A stretch of 64,000 bases of DNA from [Phialemoniopsis] sp. UDSM-2020. Lineage: Eukaryota > Ascomycota > Sordariomycetes > Thyridiales > Thyridiaceae. Below are positions 55,680 through 64,000 of the stretch, piece after piece. The translations under genes and the position numbers were made by a program. The number at the start of each line of letters is the position of its first letter. Position 1 is the stretch's first letter. The stretch lies in the NCBI GenBank assembly GCA_018873225.1, contig JAEILZ010000001.1, forward strand, positions 310,001-374,000. The letters run 5' to 3'. A model generated the notes under the pieces. That model was not told the origin of the DNA, did no database searches, and saw nothing but the letters and a program-made list of their open reading frames with translations.

Positions 55680-57929
55680 TCAGAAACAGTTGCTATCGGT
55701 CACTTCATCATAACCCCACATAGCTCCCCAGCTCGGATTTTCAATCTCCAGGCTGCTGGGTTCTATAACCATCTCAGCGAAGCCTAGAGAATTGCCCTCT
55801 CGTTCAAAGATCCACTGTGCAGCTGGATTCGCTTGGTTCCTCATGGATTGTAATGCGGATGGGGTAGGCGCTTTAGTTGATTGGGATAATGTAAGCGTTA
55901 AAGAGTTAAGCTCGGGATAGTTGCTCGAGCCTTGGGGGGATTGCGGTCGCTCCGTTGATGTAACGGCTTCCTCGCTGTCATCCACGAACCGAGCAATTCG
56001 TAGGATATCATGGATTCCGAGCCGCTGGTGGGCCTTAGCTGCTCGAGCAAATCGGGGTCGGTGTGGAGGAATATCTTCATCCGAGTCATACAAGTTTGAA
56101 CTCGGTTCTTTCTGACCATTGCCATACAAATGAATGAGTGATGCCAGATGTTGTGTGATTTGCAAGACTGTGGCGGAGCGAGGGAAGAGGCGCTGAAGAA
56201 GAACCAACACGTCGGACGCCCGCGCTACAGCCGCTGAAGTGTTGAGGCCTGAATCGGCCGGGTTCAATGGAGACTGACTCAGGAATAGCAGCAATCTTGA
56301 GGCATGATAACCAGCAATGGCAATCCCCATGTGAGGAACTTTGATCTCATGGTCAAGTTCGGCAATGTCTTGGAGGATACTGAGGATCAGCGATGCATGA
56401 TGAAAGCATTGACTAGCAGCTTGAGAGATGTATTCGGCAGGAAGTGCGCTGATGACGGTATCGGGAGCTGCCTCGGGGTATTCAGAGAGAAGCAGTCGCA
56501 GCACATCACAGTGACATTGGTTCCAGGACAGGTGTGCTGCAATGTAGCGAGTGAACCAACGCGACTTTGAATACATGCGCAAATTCTCCCGGCTGTACTC
56601 CCCTGGCGTCATTGTTGTTATACTCTTGATAATGTCGTCCACTATGCGATTAAGCTGAGGGATCGGCTGTGGTGTGCCTTGAAGTTGACGTCTCAGCCGC
56701 AAAATATCGCGCCGTACAGTGGCGAGTTGGAATGACAAGGCTAGCAGCCCATTCTCTGGGACACCGTCGATAGCCATCCGGTACCTGCCGTCGGAATGTT
56801 CAGGTTCGCCATCAGTATTGAAGTCCTCTTCCCTGCAAGGAAGTTTGAGATATATGGCTTCGTGAGGACAAAGCTCGCTCTCCGGCATGCCTAGAGACGT
56901 ATGTACGTCGAGCAGCATGAGCGACCACATTAGCCGCCGTCGAATCTCTTGTGCAATTGGGCTGATATCTGTTCGCTCATAATGAAGGCGCAGTGCGCTG
57001 GCCGCCCGGGCAGCCAGGCCTGACAGCATGTAGGCTTTCTGAAACTCTCCAACTTCGATACGATAGTTGATGATCAGGAGTAAAGCCTGAGTATGGAAAA
57101 TGGTCGGTTTTTCTATTTGGCTCCAGATGGTGTTCTCGGCGGTCGATACCCATTGGGATGTCGAGGCTGGATAGTACTTTGAGTAGCCTAAGTGCAGAGC
57201 CGTGATTGAGCATATGCATAACAGGAGGGTCCTGTCAATGGTCCGGTCGAGAGATCTCTGCGTAGTCAAAACCTCGTTTAGGAAGGAGTAAGCTGGGACT
57301 GGATGTATATGGCGAAAGAAGTTGATCATCAGATGGAGTTGTTCACTGATTGGCGGCAGTTGTAGGGTCTCGTCGATAGAACTATCCTGAGCGTTAGGGG
57401 GCTCTGGAGAACGTATCGGATGCAAGTTGATCTCTTCAGTGATTTGAGGTTCCCGAGTGGGCGATTCATGTCTTTGCTCCGTTGCATTGCCATTTTCTTC
57501 AGCGGCCTGGCCGCCGTGTGCTTGAGGTGTTGATGGTAGGTTGTAACCAATCTTTACCTTCGTCCGGGGATTTCGACTAGCTGGATAAGTACACTTTCGC
57601 CCGCGACGGTCACAATTCCCGCAAGTAGGAAGCTCGGCAGAGCACTTGATCTTCTGCCCACGACATTCATAGCATGCTCTTGGTCCCCGTCGTCGCTCTG
57701 GGCGTGGTGACGGGTGTGGTGAAGTCGGTGGGGCATCTTTCTCTGTGAACGAGCAGGTGAACCCGAGACGGGCACAGTTTCTGCATTTGTCTGGTCCGCC
57801 TTCGCAACGTACCTATTAGTATTGTCAGCCTGCATTGTACGCAAACTGCTAGACCCCGTGCCCTTCAATGGTGGTTACCTTGCGTGCCCTGCACTGTGCG
57901 CACAGGCTAGCAGACTTTGACGGAGGCAT
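55680..57929 (-). CDS. Transcription factor with two tandem Zn2Cys6 clusters
   Basis: The product is 727 aa from exons 57929-57879 and 57812-55680. Finger 1 has Cys10, 13, 20, 27, 30 and 37 and is split by the intron after CAQCRARK. Finger 2 has Cys64, 67, 74, 81, 84 and 91 (CYECRGQKIKC, then CGNCDRRGRKC). Both have perfect C-x2-C-x6-C-x6-C-x2-C-x6-C spacing, 26 residues apart. A fungal-specific transcription factor domain follows (NFFRHIHPVPAYSFLNE, MWSLMLLDVHTSLGMPE). One cluster per protein is the norm. It is convergent with the GH43 gene 136 bp away and may regulate GH43/BVMO; that is inference. Confidence 0.92.
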
Positions 57930-58431
57930 AATACCAAAAATTATCTTCTAGTTATAGGCTATCAGAAGGGACAAAATGCCGGGCAGTGTGGTTTTTCAGT
58001 GTGCAGACCAACAACAGAAAGGATTTCCATGCCGGAGTCACGACATCACGGCAATCGGGAAACGGCTTGATTGGACATCGGCATCGAAAGTGGAGATTGT
58101 CCTACCTTTTTCGACTAGCACGAAATTCAAGCGGTGCCAGTAGCTGTCAATGGAAGAGCAGACCAAGACACATGCAAGCAAGAATGGGTGACGTGGAATG
58201 ACACTGCCGTACTGCCGTCTTTCCGCTCCACGACCTTGCGGATATTGTAGGCGGGCCGTTGACTCCTAAACAGCTCAGTTGTGATTATACTTTGTTTGTC
58301 TTGACAGGAACAAGTAGTGGGCCGTCTCTCTTAGCGTCTGCCCTGACTGACCTAGACATGTCTAGTCTGCATATAGCACAATAAGCCTGCCCATCCCAAC
58401 AACCACCTCCGGTTCATCCGGATTAACCATC
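57930..58431. other. Promoter of the double-finger regulator and tRNA 5' flank
   Basis: No gene is seen. A near-perfect palindrome GGTTCATCCGGATTAACC lies at 58411-58428, three bases before the tRNA. Confidence 0.5.
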
Positions 58432-58503
58432 TCCGATATGGTGTAATGGCTAACATCCGGCACTCTCACTGCCGAGCTCGGGGTTCGATTCCCCGTATCG
58501 GAG
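58432..58503 (+). tRNA. tRNA-Glu (anticodon CTC)
   Basis: This is a 72-nt cloverleaf without an intron. The acceptor stem TCCGATA (58432-58438) pairs with TATCGGA (58496-58502), discriminator G. The anticodon stem CGGCA/TGCCG encloses loop CTCTCAC, anticodon CTC (Glu codon GAG). The A box TGGTGTAATGG and B box GGTTCGATTCC match consensus. A run of seven T at 58519-58525 follows as the RNA polymerase III terminator. Confidence 0.97.
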
Positions 58504-58518
58504 TATACGCGACATTTC

Positions 58519-58525
58519 TTTTTTT
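58519..58525 (+). terminator. RNA polymerase III terminator of tRNA-Glu
   Basis: Seven consecutive T residues lie 16 nt after the mature 3' end of the tRNA. Confidence 0.85.
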
Positions 58526-58741
58526 GCTCCCGTCTCTTTTGCTGTGCATATTTGAGCGAGATAGATTTTTTATTAAGCTTGAGAAAAATCTTAGGGGAGA
58601 AATTTTCTGTGTTGGTGTGAAGTATTGAACATGACAGAGAGGATACTTTTGGACGAGCCGTTCTATTTTTTCTATGATGTCTAAAAAGACAAACTCCGTG
58701 GCTATGCAGCTATCATTGATTATCATTTAATTCCGGCCGGA

Positions 58742-60061
58742 TCAAAGACGAGCTCTCGGGGCTTCAAGCAGCGGGTTCACGACTTGCTTTTGTCGTGTGG
58801 TCTGCCTCCGCAGGCCCCATTGCTCTAGCCAAAGCAACAACCATCTCGTGTTTACCGGCTCCATCCTCCGTGCTGTGTCGCTCGCAGCCATCAGATTTGA
58901 GATTTGGAACTCTTGCGGGACGATATCCGGCCTGAAGTGGACTTCGTAAAAGTCAATCAACCTCATCGCCGGGTTCTGTTTGTAGAATGCAGCGGTGTGC
59001 CGTGATAACTCGCCCGCCTCCTGCCGGCATCGCTTGAGCCGAGCCACCCACTCTTCAATCGGCACGAGTTCGGCGGTGATGTCCTCCGCCAGAATGGGAA
59101 GAAGCTGCTGCCAGAGAACGAGTCTCGGGTTGACAATGTTGTACACCAACTTGCTTAGTGATGCTACATGGCTGTCCTGGAGCTGCATGCGCTTCAAGAT
59201 GTCTTCTGCGATCTCCAGTGTGATTGGCGCGACGGCATCGAGCGGAACCCAGTTGATCTCATTGAACGATCCGAGCGTTGCAGGCAGCACTCCCATCGCC
59301 CTTGCCGAGAACAGCATCGTTGGGAACCACTGCTTGGGCGGCCAGAACCCCTGCCTGTGCTCAGCCGGACCGCCGACCTGGCCGAAGCGCAGAATACCAG
59401 CCGGAAGGCCGGTAGACTGGACGTACGCCTCCATCATGCGCTCGGCGACGTACTTGCTCCCCATGTAGCCTCCATCCGTCATCATTCGCGGGTCGTGGTG
59501 CACTCGCTCTTCGAGGCGCAGACCCTCTTCGGAGTAGTTGGTCGAGTAGCTCGATGTGAATAACAAGGGCGGTGCTTTGCGGGCGTTGTAGGAAAAGTGC
59601 AGCATCTCGGCGATGCCCTCGATGTGCGGTTGGAAATCGGCCATGGTCATGAGGAAGTTAACCGGCCAGGCGTTGTGGATGATAAAGGTCGTCTCGTCTT
59701 GTAGTTTACGGTACACATTCTCGTCGAGACCGAACCTCGGGCTCCCGAAGGAAGCCTGGAGGAAAGTAATACGGGCGTCGTCGATGAGGGGAGAGAAACC
59801 GCGCTCGACTAGGCTCTGGATCTGGCTGTCTCTTGCGTTCTGTCGGCGGTTGAGGCAGTAAACTCTTCGGAGTTTAGACGCGGGGAGGGCTTGGAGTGCG
59901 GCGAGTATGTAGGTGCCCATGGAGCCTGTTGAGCCTGTCAAGATGACGATCCATGGCTCGTTGCTGGTGCTGCTCGGAAGCTCTTTCTTGGACAACCTGA
60001 CGCTATCGATCAAGCTAGCGTATGGTTCAGGAAGGGGCAGGGATTCTATTGAGGACGCCAT
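58742..60061 (-). CDS. Stand-alone thioester-reductase-like NAD(P)-binding protein
   Basis: This single-exon gene encodes 439 aa. It is an extended SDR of the NAD_binding_4 (male sterility/thioester reductase) type: cofactor motif LTGSTGSMGTYIL, then IIHNAWPVNF, LLFTSSYSTNYSEEG and catalytic GGYMGSKYVAE (YxxxK), then GILRFGQVGG. In multidomain enzymes this module reductively releases a carrier-bound acyl thioester as an aldehyde or alcohol. Here no adenylation or carrier domain precedes it; the 0.8 kb upstream is non-coding. It may act in trans on a carrier protein or a CoA ester. A minus-strand CATAAAAGG near 60143-60150 is a plausible TATA, which supports this as a complete gene. Confidence 0.87.
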   Translation of the reverse strand: MASSIESLPLPEPYASLIDSVRLSKKELPSSTSNEPWIVILTGSTGSMGTYILAALQALPASKLRRVYCLNRRQNARDSQIQSLVERGFSPLIDDARITFLQASFGSPRFGLDENVYRKLQDETTFIIHNAWPVNFLMTMADFQPHIEGIAEMLHFSYNARKAPPLLFTSSYSTNYSEEGLRLEERVHHDPRMMTDGGYMGSKYVAERMMEAYVQSTGLPAGILRFGQVGGPAEHRQGFWPPKQWFPTMLFSARAMGVLPATLGSFNEINWVPLDAVAPITLEIAEDILKRMQLQDSHVASLSKLVYNIVNPRLVLWQQLLPILAEDITAELVPIEEWVARLKRCRQEAGELSRHTAAFYKQNPAMRLIDFYEVHFRPDIVPQEFQISNLMAASDTARRMEPVNTRWLLLWLEQWGLRRQTTRQKQVVNPLLEAPRARL

Positions 60062-60884
60062 GATGTCTGAAACTTGTTTATGAGGAAGCCACTGAAGCGA
60101 GACTGCCCAAGGTCCGCTGTGATGGGAGTGTTTGCGACATGATGCCTTTTATGCCTGCTCGGTTCGTGGGAAGGTCTCGCCCAGACGCGTCACAGCATGA
60201 TAATGATTGAAGAATCTGCATTTGCGCCATTCCTGCAAAAGGACAGTGAGGCCTCGAATGGCCTTATGAGGCGTTCCAGCTAGTCTTCCGACTGGCCTGG
60301 CAAGCCGGCTTGGCACGCATTACGACAAAAGGACAGTCCCCACTATGCGGCTTGGGCCGCCGGGATACCAGACCCACGGGGCTGATCTAGGGCATGCCGT
60401 GGGAGCCAGGCCCCGATAGGAAATGCACAACCTGCACTTTCTCAGCTGAAGGGTCCTCGACGTGGCCGCTGTCTAGCCTGCTTGGGATACTCCCTTGCTA
60501 GACATAGCGTGTGCATTCTACCTATTGAGCAATGGCGCGGTGCAGTCGAGCCATGATCCTGGTCTCAGCTCTGCGATATCCTGAACTAAGTGGATCACCG
60601 TTCATGCCCTAGCTTTTCGTGCATGAAGGTTTAGTGGCCGTGCTACACCTCGTGGCTTTTGCAGAAAAAGCCCGACTTGTGGGTACTTGTATTGCACTGA
60701 GCACGAAGACACGAGGAGCTGATCGGGTGACTTTAATAGTAGGGTACCAAGCGGGCGAACATGGGTGAGAAGTAAGCGTAGGTATGATAAGATTGACGTA
60801 TTGAAAGCCAGGCAGTAATGAAAAGGTCCAAGGAAGTAAGGCACTTTGTCGAACCAATATAATTGAATCGCGATCAATCGCTCC
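60062..60884. other. Intergenic region
   Basis: This holds the reductase promoter (TATA-like near 60145) and the 3' flank of the next gene. No adenylation or carrier-domain relic was seen. Confidence 0.5.
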
Positions 60885-61571
60885 TCAAATATCATCTGTC
60901 AAGCCGTATTCAAGCCATCTGTCGAGATAGTCGTCGTCTTCCATCTTCTGTAGTAGCAACTCGTACCGCTTTCCTCTAAGACGCCCTTCCTCGAGCGACT
61001 TTGGTATGTCTTCGCACTCTGCGACATTACTATAAAATATAGCGCCAAAGTTCTTCAGAATCTCGCACCTCTCATCCTCTGTGAGCGCCATATTGATTCG
61101 TCCGTACCAACCAGACGGCATGCGCCTCAAGGTGGGCTTGATTGCCTCATCTTCAGTAAGTTCTATCTTGTCCTCAGAGAACTTGAACACCCATACCCCA
61201 TTGCCAGAGGATGGGTATCCCACATTGATACGTGGTGGGAAATGAAAGTCATATGGTGTGAGCTTGTCGCTCAGGTGGTTATAGTGGCGCTGGTAGAGAT
61301 TCAGATCCGGCCACCAGTGTGCTCCCTGTCGCAACATGGCGAGGGCAAGCCTGTCCTCTTCAGCGTCATTGTGCGAACGCGGCGCCTCCTCGGTGTTGGA
61401 CAGGCCGAGCTGCTTGAGTTGGACCGCGGTGAAGAAGCCGAGGACGACCCCGCCCATGGACGGGTAGGCTTTGACCTGGCAGTACCGCAGGAGGAACTCG
61501 GTTCGCTTCTCTACATTATTGCTACCGGAGACGATGCGGCAAATGTCGTCGGGTTGCTGCTGCTTACCCAT
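60885..61571 (-). CDS. Hypothetical protein
   Basis: This single-exon gene encodes 228 aa. It starts MGKQQQPDDICRIVSGSNNV; an in-frame extension upstream has no ATG. The sequence has a hydrophobic stretch AYPSMGGVVLGFFTAVQLKQ and then a soluble, charged C-terminal half rich in aromatic residues (GAHWWPDLNLYQRHYNHL, GNGVWVFKF). No catalytic motif or known domain is recognised. The even codon use and the long open frame argue that it is real. No clear partner. Confidence 0.7.
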   Translation of the reverse strand: MGKQQQPDDICRIVSGSNNVEKRTEFLLRYCQVKAYPSMGGVVLGFFTAVQLKQLGLSNTEEAPRSHNDAEEDRLALAMLRQGAHWWPDLNLYQRHYNHLSDKLTPYDFHFPPRINVGYPSSGNGVWVFKFSEDKIELTEDEAIKPTLRRMPSGWYGRINMALTEDERCEILKNFGAIFYSNVAECEDIPKSLEEGRLRGKRYELLLQKMEDDDYLDRWLEYGLTDDI

Positions 61572-61923
61572 CACCGTTTGTAAGTAGTGTGGTGAAATGG
61601 AGGGAATGGTCAACCCGGTTAAGAGAAAGTTGCCGGTGGTCTGGATTTTGTACAGCAGTCTGACTAGAATGTTGGTTTGGGCGATACGGAGTGGCCCTTT
61701 CAGTCATGGCTGCCTGATGCTCAGGTACTTGGCAACCAACTGGCACCGTGCATAACCAACAGCCACTTCCGCCTTTTCAGTCGTTACATTCAGCCAAAAT
61801 AGTCGGCACATGATAAGGAGAAATGATATTTGTATGTGCATTAGCTGTCAGTATGTACAGTATAGCTTCAGTAGAGTCCCTAATATATACGAGAATTGAG
61901 GTATCAAATGACCGTCAGACAGC
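61572..61923. other. Short intergenic region
   Basis: Promoter of the hypothetical gene and 3' flank of the chitinase gene. Nothing else was recognised. Confidence 0.5.
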
Positions 61924-62964
61924 CTAGGCAGTGCCAAGCCGGCCCTTGACGTTGTCGCCAAAGGTCCAGCCCTTCGAGCCGTCCCAGTTGATCGACCACG
62001 TCATGAGCCCCTTGAGCGCCCCGCCGTAGTGATCCCACGCCTGCGCGACAAGGCTCGGGGCCATGTACCCGCTGCCCGCGCCCTGCTGCGCCGGCAGGCC
62101 GGGCACCTGCATGCTGTACGGCACCTTGATGGTGGTCCCCTGGATGACGAGCCCCTTGTTGAGGCAGTCGGTCTGCGCGATGAACCCATTGATCGTGCCC
62201 GAGGGGTACGCGTCCCCTGCGCAGCCGTACATCTCGCCGTTGTAGTACTGCATGTTGAGCCACCACAGGCGGCCGTTGTCGACGTACCGCTTGATGATGG
62301 GCAGGTACGAGCCCCAGATGGACCCGTAGGTGACGCTGCCGCCCGTCACGTAGGCCGTCTCGGGCGCCATGGTCAGGCCAAAGTTGGCGGGCATCTGCGC
62401 GAGCACGCCGTCGATGATGCGCACGAGGTTGGCCTGCGAGGCGGACAGCGTGTTGATGTTGCCGCTGCCCGTGAGGCCAGTCTCGATGTCGATGTCGATG
62501 CCGTCAAAGTTGTACTGCTTGAGGATGGGCACGACGGTCGCGACGAACTTGTCGGCCACGGCGCTCGAGCTCAGGTCGATGCCGGCCGTGGCGCCGCCGA
62601 TGGAGAGCAGGATGGTGGCGCCGGCGGCCTTGGCCTGGCACATTTGCGCCGGGGTGGCGACCTTGACGCCCGAGTCCATGCCGTCCTTCCACTGGACTGT
62701 GCCGTCCGAGAGGATCACAGGGAAGGCGGCATTGATGACGTTGTAACCGTGAGCGCGGATCTGGGAGTTCTCGATGGGCGTCCAGCCGAAGCCGGGGTGG
62801 ACGCCGTTGCCGGAACCGTCCCAGTTCTCCCAGTATCCGACGAGAACCTTACCGGCCGGCTTGCCCTTGGTTGCGCATGTGCTCTGTGCATATGCTGGGG
62901 ATGCGCCGAGCAGGGCTGACAGGATGGGCAAAGCCACGAGACCAGCGTCGAGGAGACGAGTCAT
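61924..62964 (-). CDS. Secreted GH18 chitinase
   Basis: This single-exon gene encodes 346 aa. A signal peptide ends around ASPAYAQ. The catalytic domain starts VLVGYWENWDG, has the substrate motif LLSIGG and the active site FDGIDIDIE (DxxDxDxE; proton donor Glu161). No chitin-binding module is present. It hydrolyses chitin outside the cell, for wall remodelling, scavenging or attack on other fungi. Very strong G/C-ending codon use creates long antisense ORFs. The layout resembles bacterial-type GH18 enzymes, so ancient transfer is possible but not shown. A minus-strand TATAAAAG near 63093-63100 lies about 130 bp upstream. Confidence 0.93.
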   Translation of the reverse strand: MTRLLDAGLVALPILSALLGASPAYAQSTCATKGKPAGKVLVGYWENWDGSGNGVHPGFGWTPIENSQIRAHGYNVINAAFPVILSDGTVQWKDGMDSGVKVATPAQMCQAKAAGATILLSIGGATAGIDLSSSAVADKFVATVVPILKQYNFDGIDIDIETGLTGSGNINTLSASQANLVRIIDGVLAQMPANFGLTMAPETAYVTGGSVTYGSIWGSYLPIIKRYVDNGRLWWLNMQYYNGEMYGCAGDAYPSGTINGFIAQTDCLNKGLVIQGTTIKVPYSMQVPGLPAQQGAGSGYMAPSLVAQAWDHYGGALKGLMTWSINWDGSKGWTFGDNVKGRLGTA

Positions 62965-64000
62965 GATTGAAGCACTTGATGCAGGAACAATTCATTCGAT
63001 ACAGGGAAAACGACTGGGTTCAATGTTGAACAATAGCAGACACAGTCCTCGATTGTTAACTCCATTTCCGATCAGAGACAGAATTATAGACTCTTTTATA
63101 TGATAGAGGCATGTTCCAAATTGCTCCTCTCTCCATCGACTCAATTACAGCCATCGTAGGTTGCGCTTGTCTAAGTCGCCGTTGGTCCAGTTCACGTGTG
63201 ACTTCAAAGCACGCGCCGGCGGCAAATGAGATTACAAGGTGGTATTGAGAGTGTTCAACTACTACCAACTAAGCAGGTGGGGTTGCAAGGTTGTTTCAGT
63301 TTCGTGAGTTCAAGTGTGCCGGTTCCTGGGCGTGACCGGGCATGGCGCCCCCCGCAAAACGGCGTAACGTAGTATTTTCTTGGGGAAATAAGGCTCGACC
63401 CCATGACTTGACAGCTGTAGTGTTGCAATTTGTCAAGAGCACTTCAACTCTGGCGATTCTAGAGGGGACTTTTGCGAGTTCTAATGCAAACTAAAGGGGC
63501 CGAGCCCGGAGGGGGTAGCAGTCACTTGTGATATTGGTCTCTGAAGCGTGTAACGTTATAGAATTTGTGCAGCAGTGAGTTGAACTACATAAAGGACGGG
63601 GCAGTGGGGGACCACTGAGCTAAATGCAATATCTAGAGAGATTCCAAGGCGGAGACTCATGCTCAAGGAACCGTCGGCTGCGTCGGCAGTGAGGTTTATT
63701 TGACAATGGACTCTAGAGCCTCTGAGCATGCGGAGAAACCATCTAGCCGCTACCCTGCTACTATACACGTCCATTTATCTTGCAACGTGTCTACCTGGTT
63801 GGCAATGTTGAACTTGTCACCTTTGGTCTCTTTCAGAGTCTCCGACGTCCATGTTCAATGTCAGGAGTCAAACACGTGCAATGCACTCGCCCAACGATCC
63901 CACATGACATAGTGACATCGTTCATGTTTTCAATTCATAGTCTCAATCAATCTGTAAAACCGACGCCGTCAAGGCCTACTACATTACAGACATGTTCCAT
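62965..64000. other. Gene-free right end
   Basis: This holds the chitinase promoter up to about 63110. The rest shows only short, non-protein-like ORFs and no recognisable repeats. Confidence 0.5.

Noticed and set aside
62029..62919. 296-aa plus-strand ORF over the chitinase
   Set aside because: Antisense shadow of a very GC-rich sense gene.
61924..62964. Chitinase as a proven bacterial transfer
   Set aside because: No introns and a bacterial-like layout are suggestive, but GH18 subfamilies overlap and phylogeny is needed.
1..64000. Polyketide synthase, multidomain NRPS, CRISPR array or prophage
   Set aside because: None of their signatures is seen. The introns and gene families are eukaryotic.

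Overview
The window is nuclear DNA of a filamentous ascomycete (Pezizomycotina). It carries about two dozen genes. Introns are 47-124 nt long, mostly 50-80, with GTRNGT...YAG borders. The fungal families present include Zn2Cys6 regulators, an AA9 LPMO, a bilirubin-oxidase-like multicopper oxidase, DUF4470/TPR and DUF7702 proteins and MFS permeases. There is one tRNA. The exon models given (all except the first gene) were checked by hand for reading phase at every junction and for a total length divisible by three. Genus or order cannot be fixed from the sequence alone.

Layout. 1-1.77 kb holds no recognisable gene. 1.8-13.2 kb is a mixed stretch: a DUF4470/TPR protein with an apparent one-base frameshift, a membrane-anchored methyltransferase, an AA9 LPMO, an SDR, a small secreted four-cysteine protein and a multicopper oxidase. 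13.2-16.2 kb is mostly intergenic and contains a frameshifted gene relic near 15 kb. 16.2-20 kb has a large secreted protein of unknown function and a DUF7702 membrane protein. The DUF7702 start codon overlaps the stop codon of a small upstream PPxY-bearing ORF.

20.5-30.9 kb looks like a triterpenoid biosynthetic cluster. It holds a Zn2Cys6 regulator, a Caps_synth-type glycosyltransferase, a CYP52-like P450, an intronless squalene-hopene-cyclase-type triterpene cyclase and an O-methyltransferase. The cyclase acid motif reads DVDN instead of the canonical DXDD, which makes this the most interesting locus. 31.5-34.7 kb is a divergent pair of related secreted proteins.

35.5-57.9 kb is rich in catabolic genes: a GH1 beta-glucosidase, a GFA-family protein, gentisate 1,2-dioxygenase, a Zn2Cys6 regulator, a sugar-type MFS permease, an FAD aromatic hydroxylase with a GC-AG intron, an ACS/Dal5-type MFS permease, a Baeyer-Villiger-type monooxygenase, a GH43 glycosidase and a regulator with two tandem Zn2Cys6 fingers. 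The likely logic is uptake, release from sugar, hydroxylation and ring cleavage of plant phenolics. The downstream fumarylpyruvate hydrolase is not in the window.

58.4-63 kb has tRNA-Glu(CTC), a stand-alone thioester-reductase-like protein, a hypothetical protein and a secreted GH18 chitinase.
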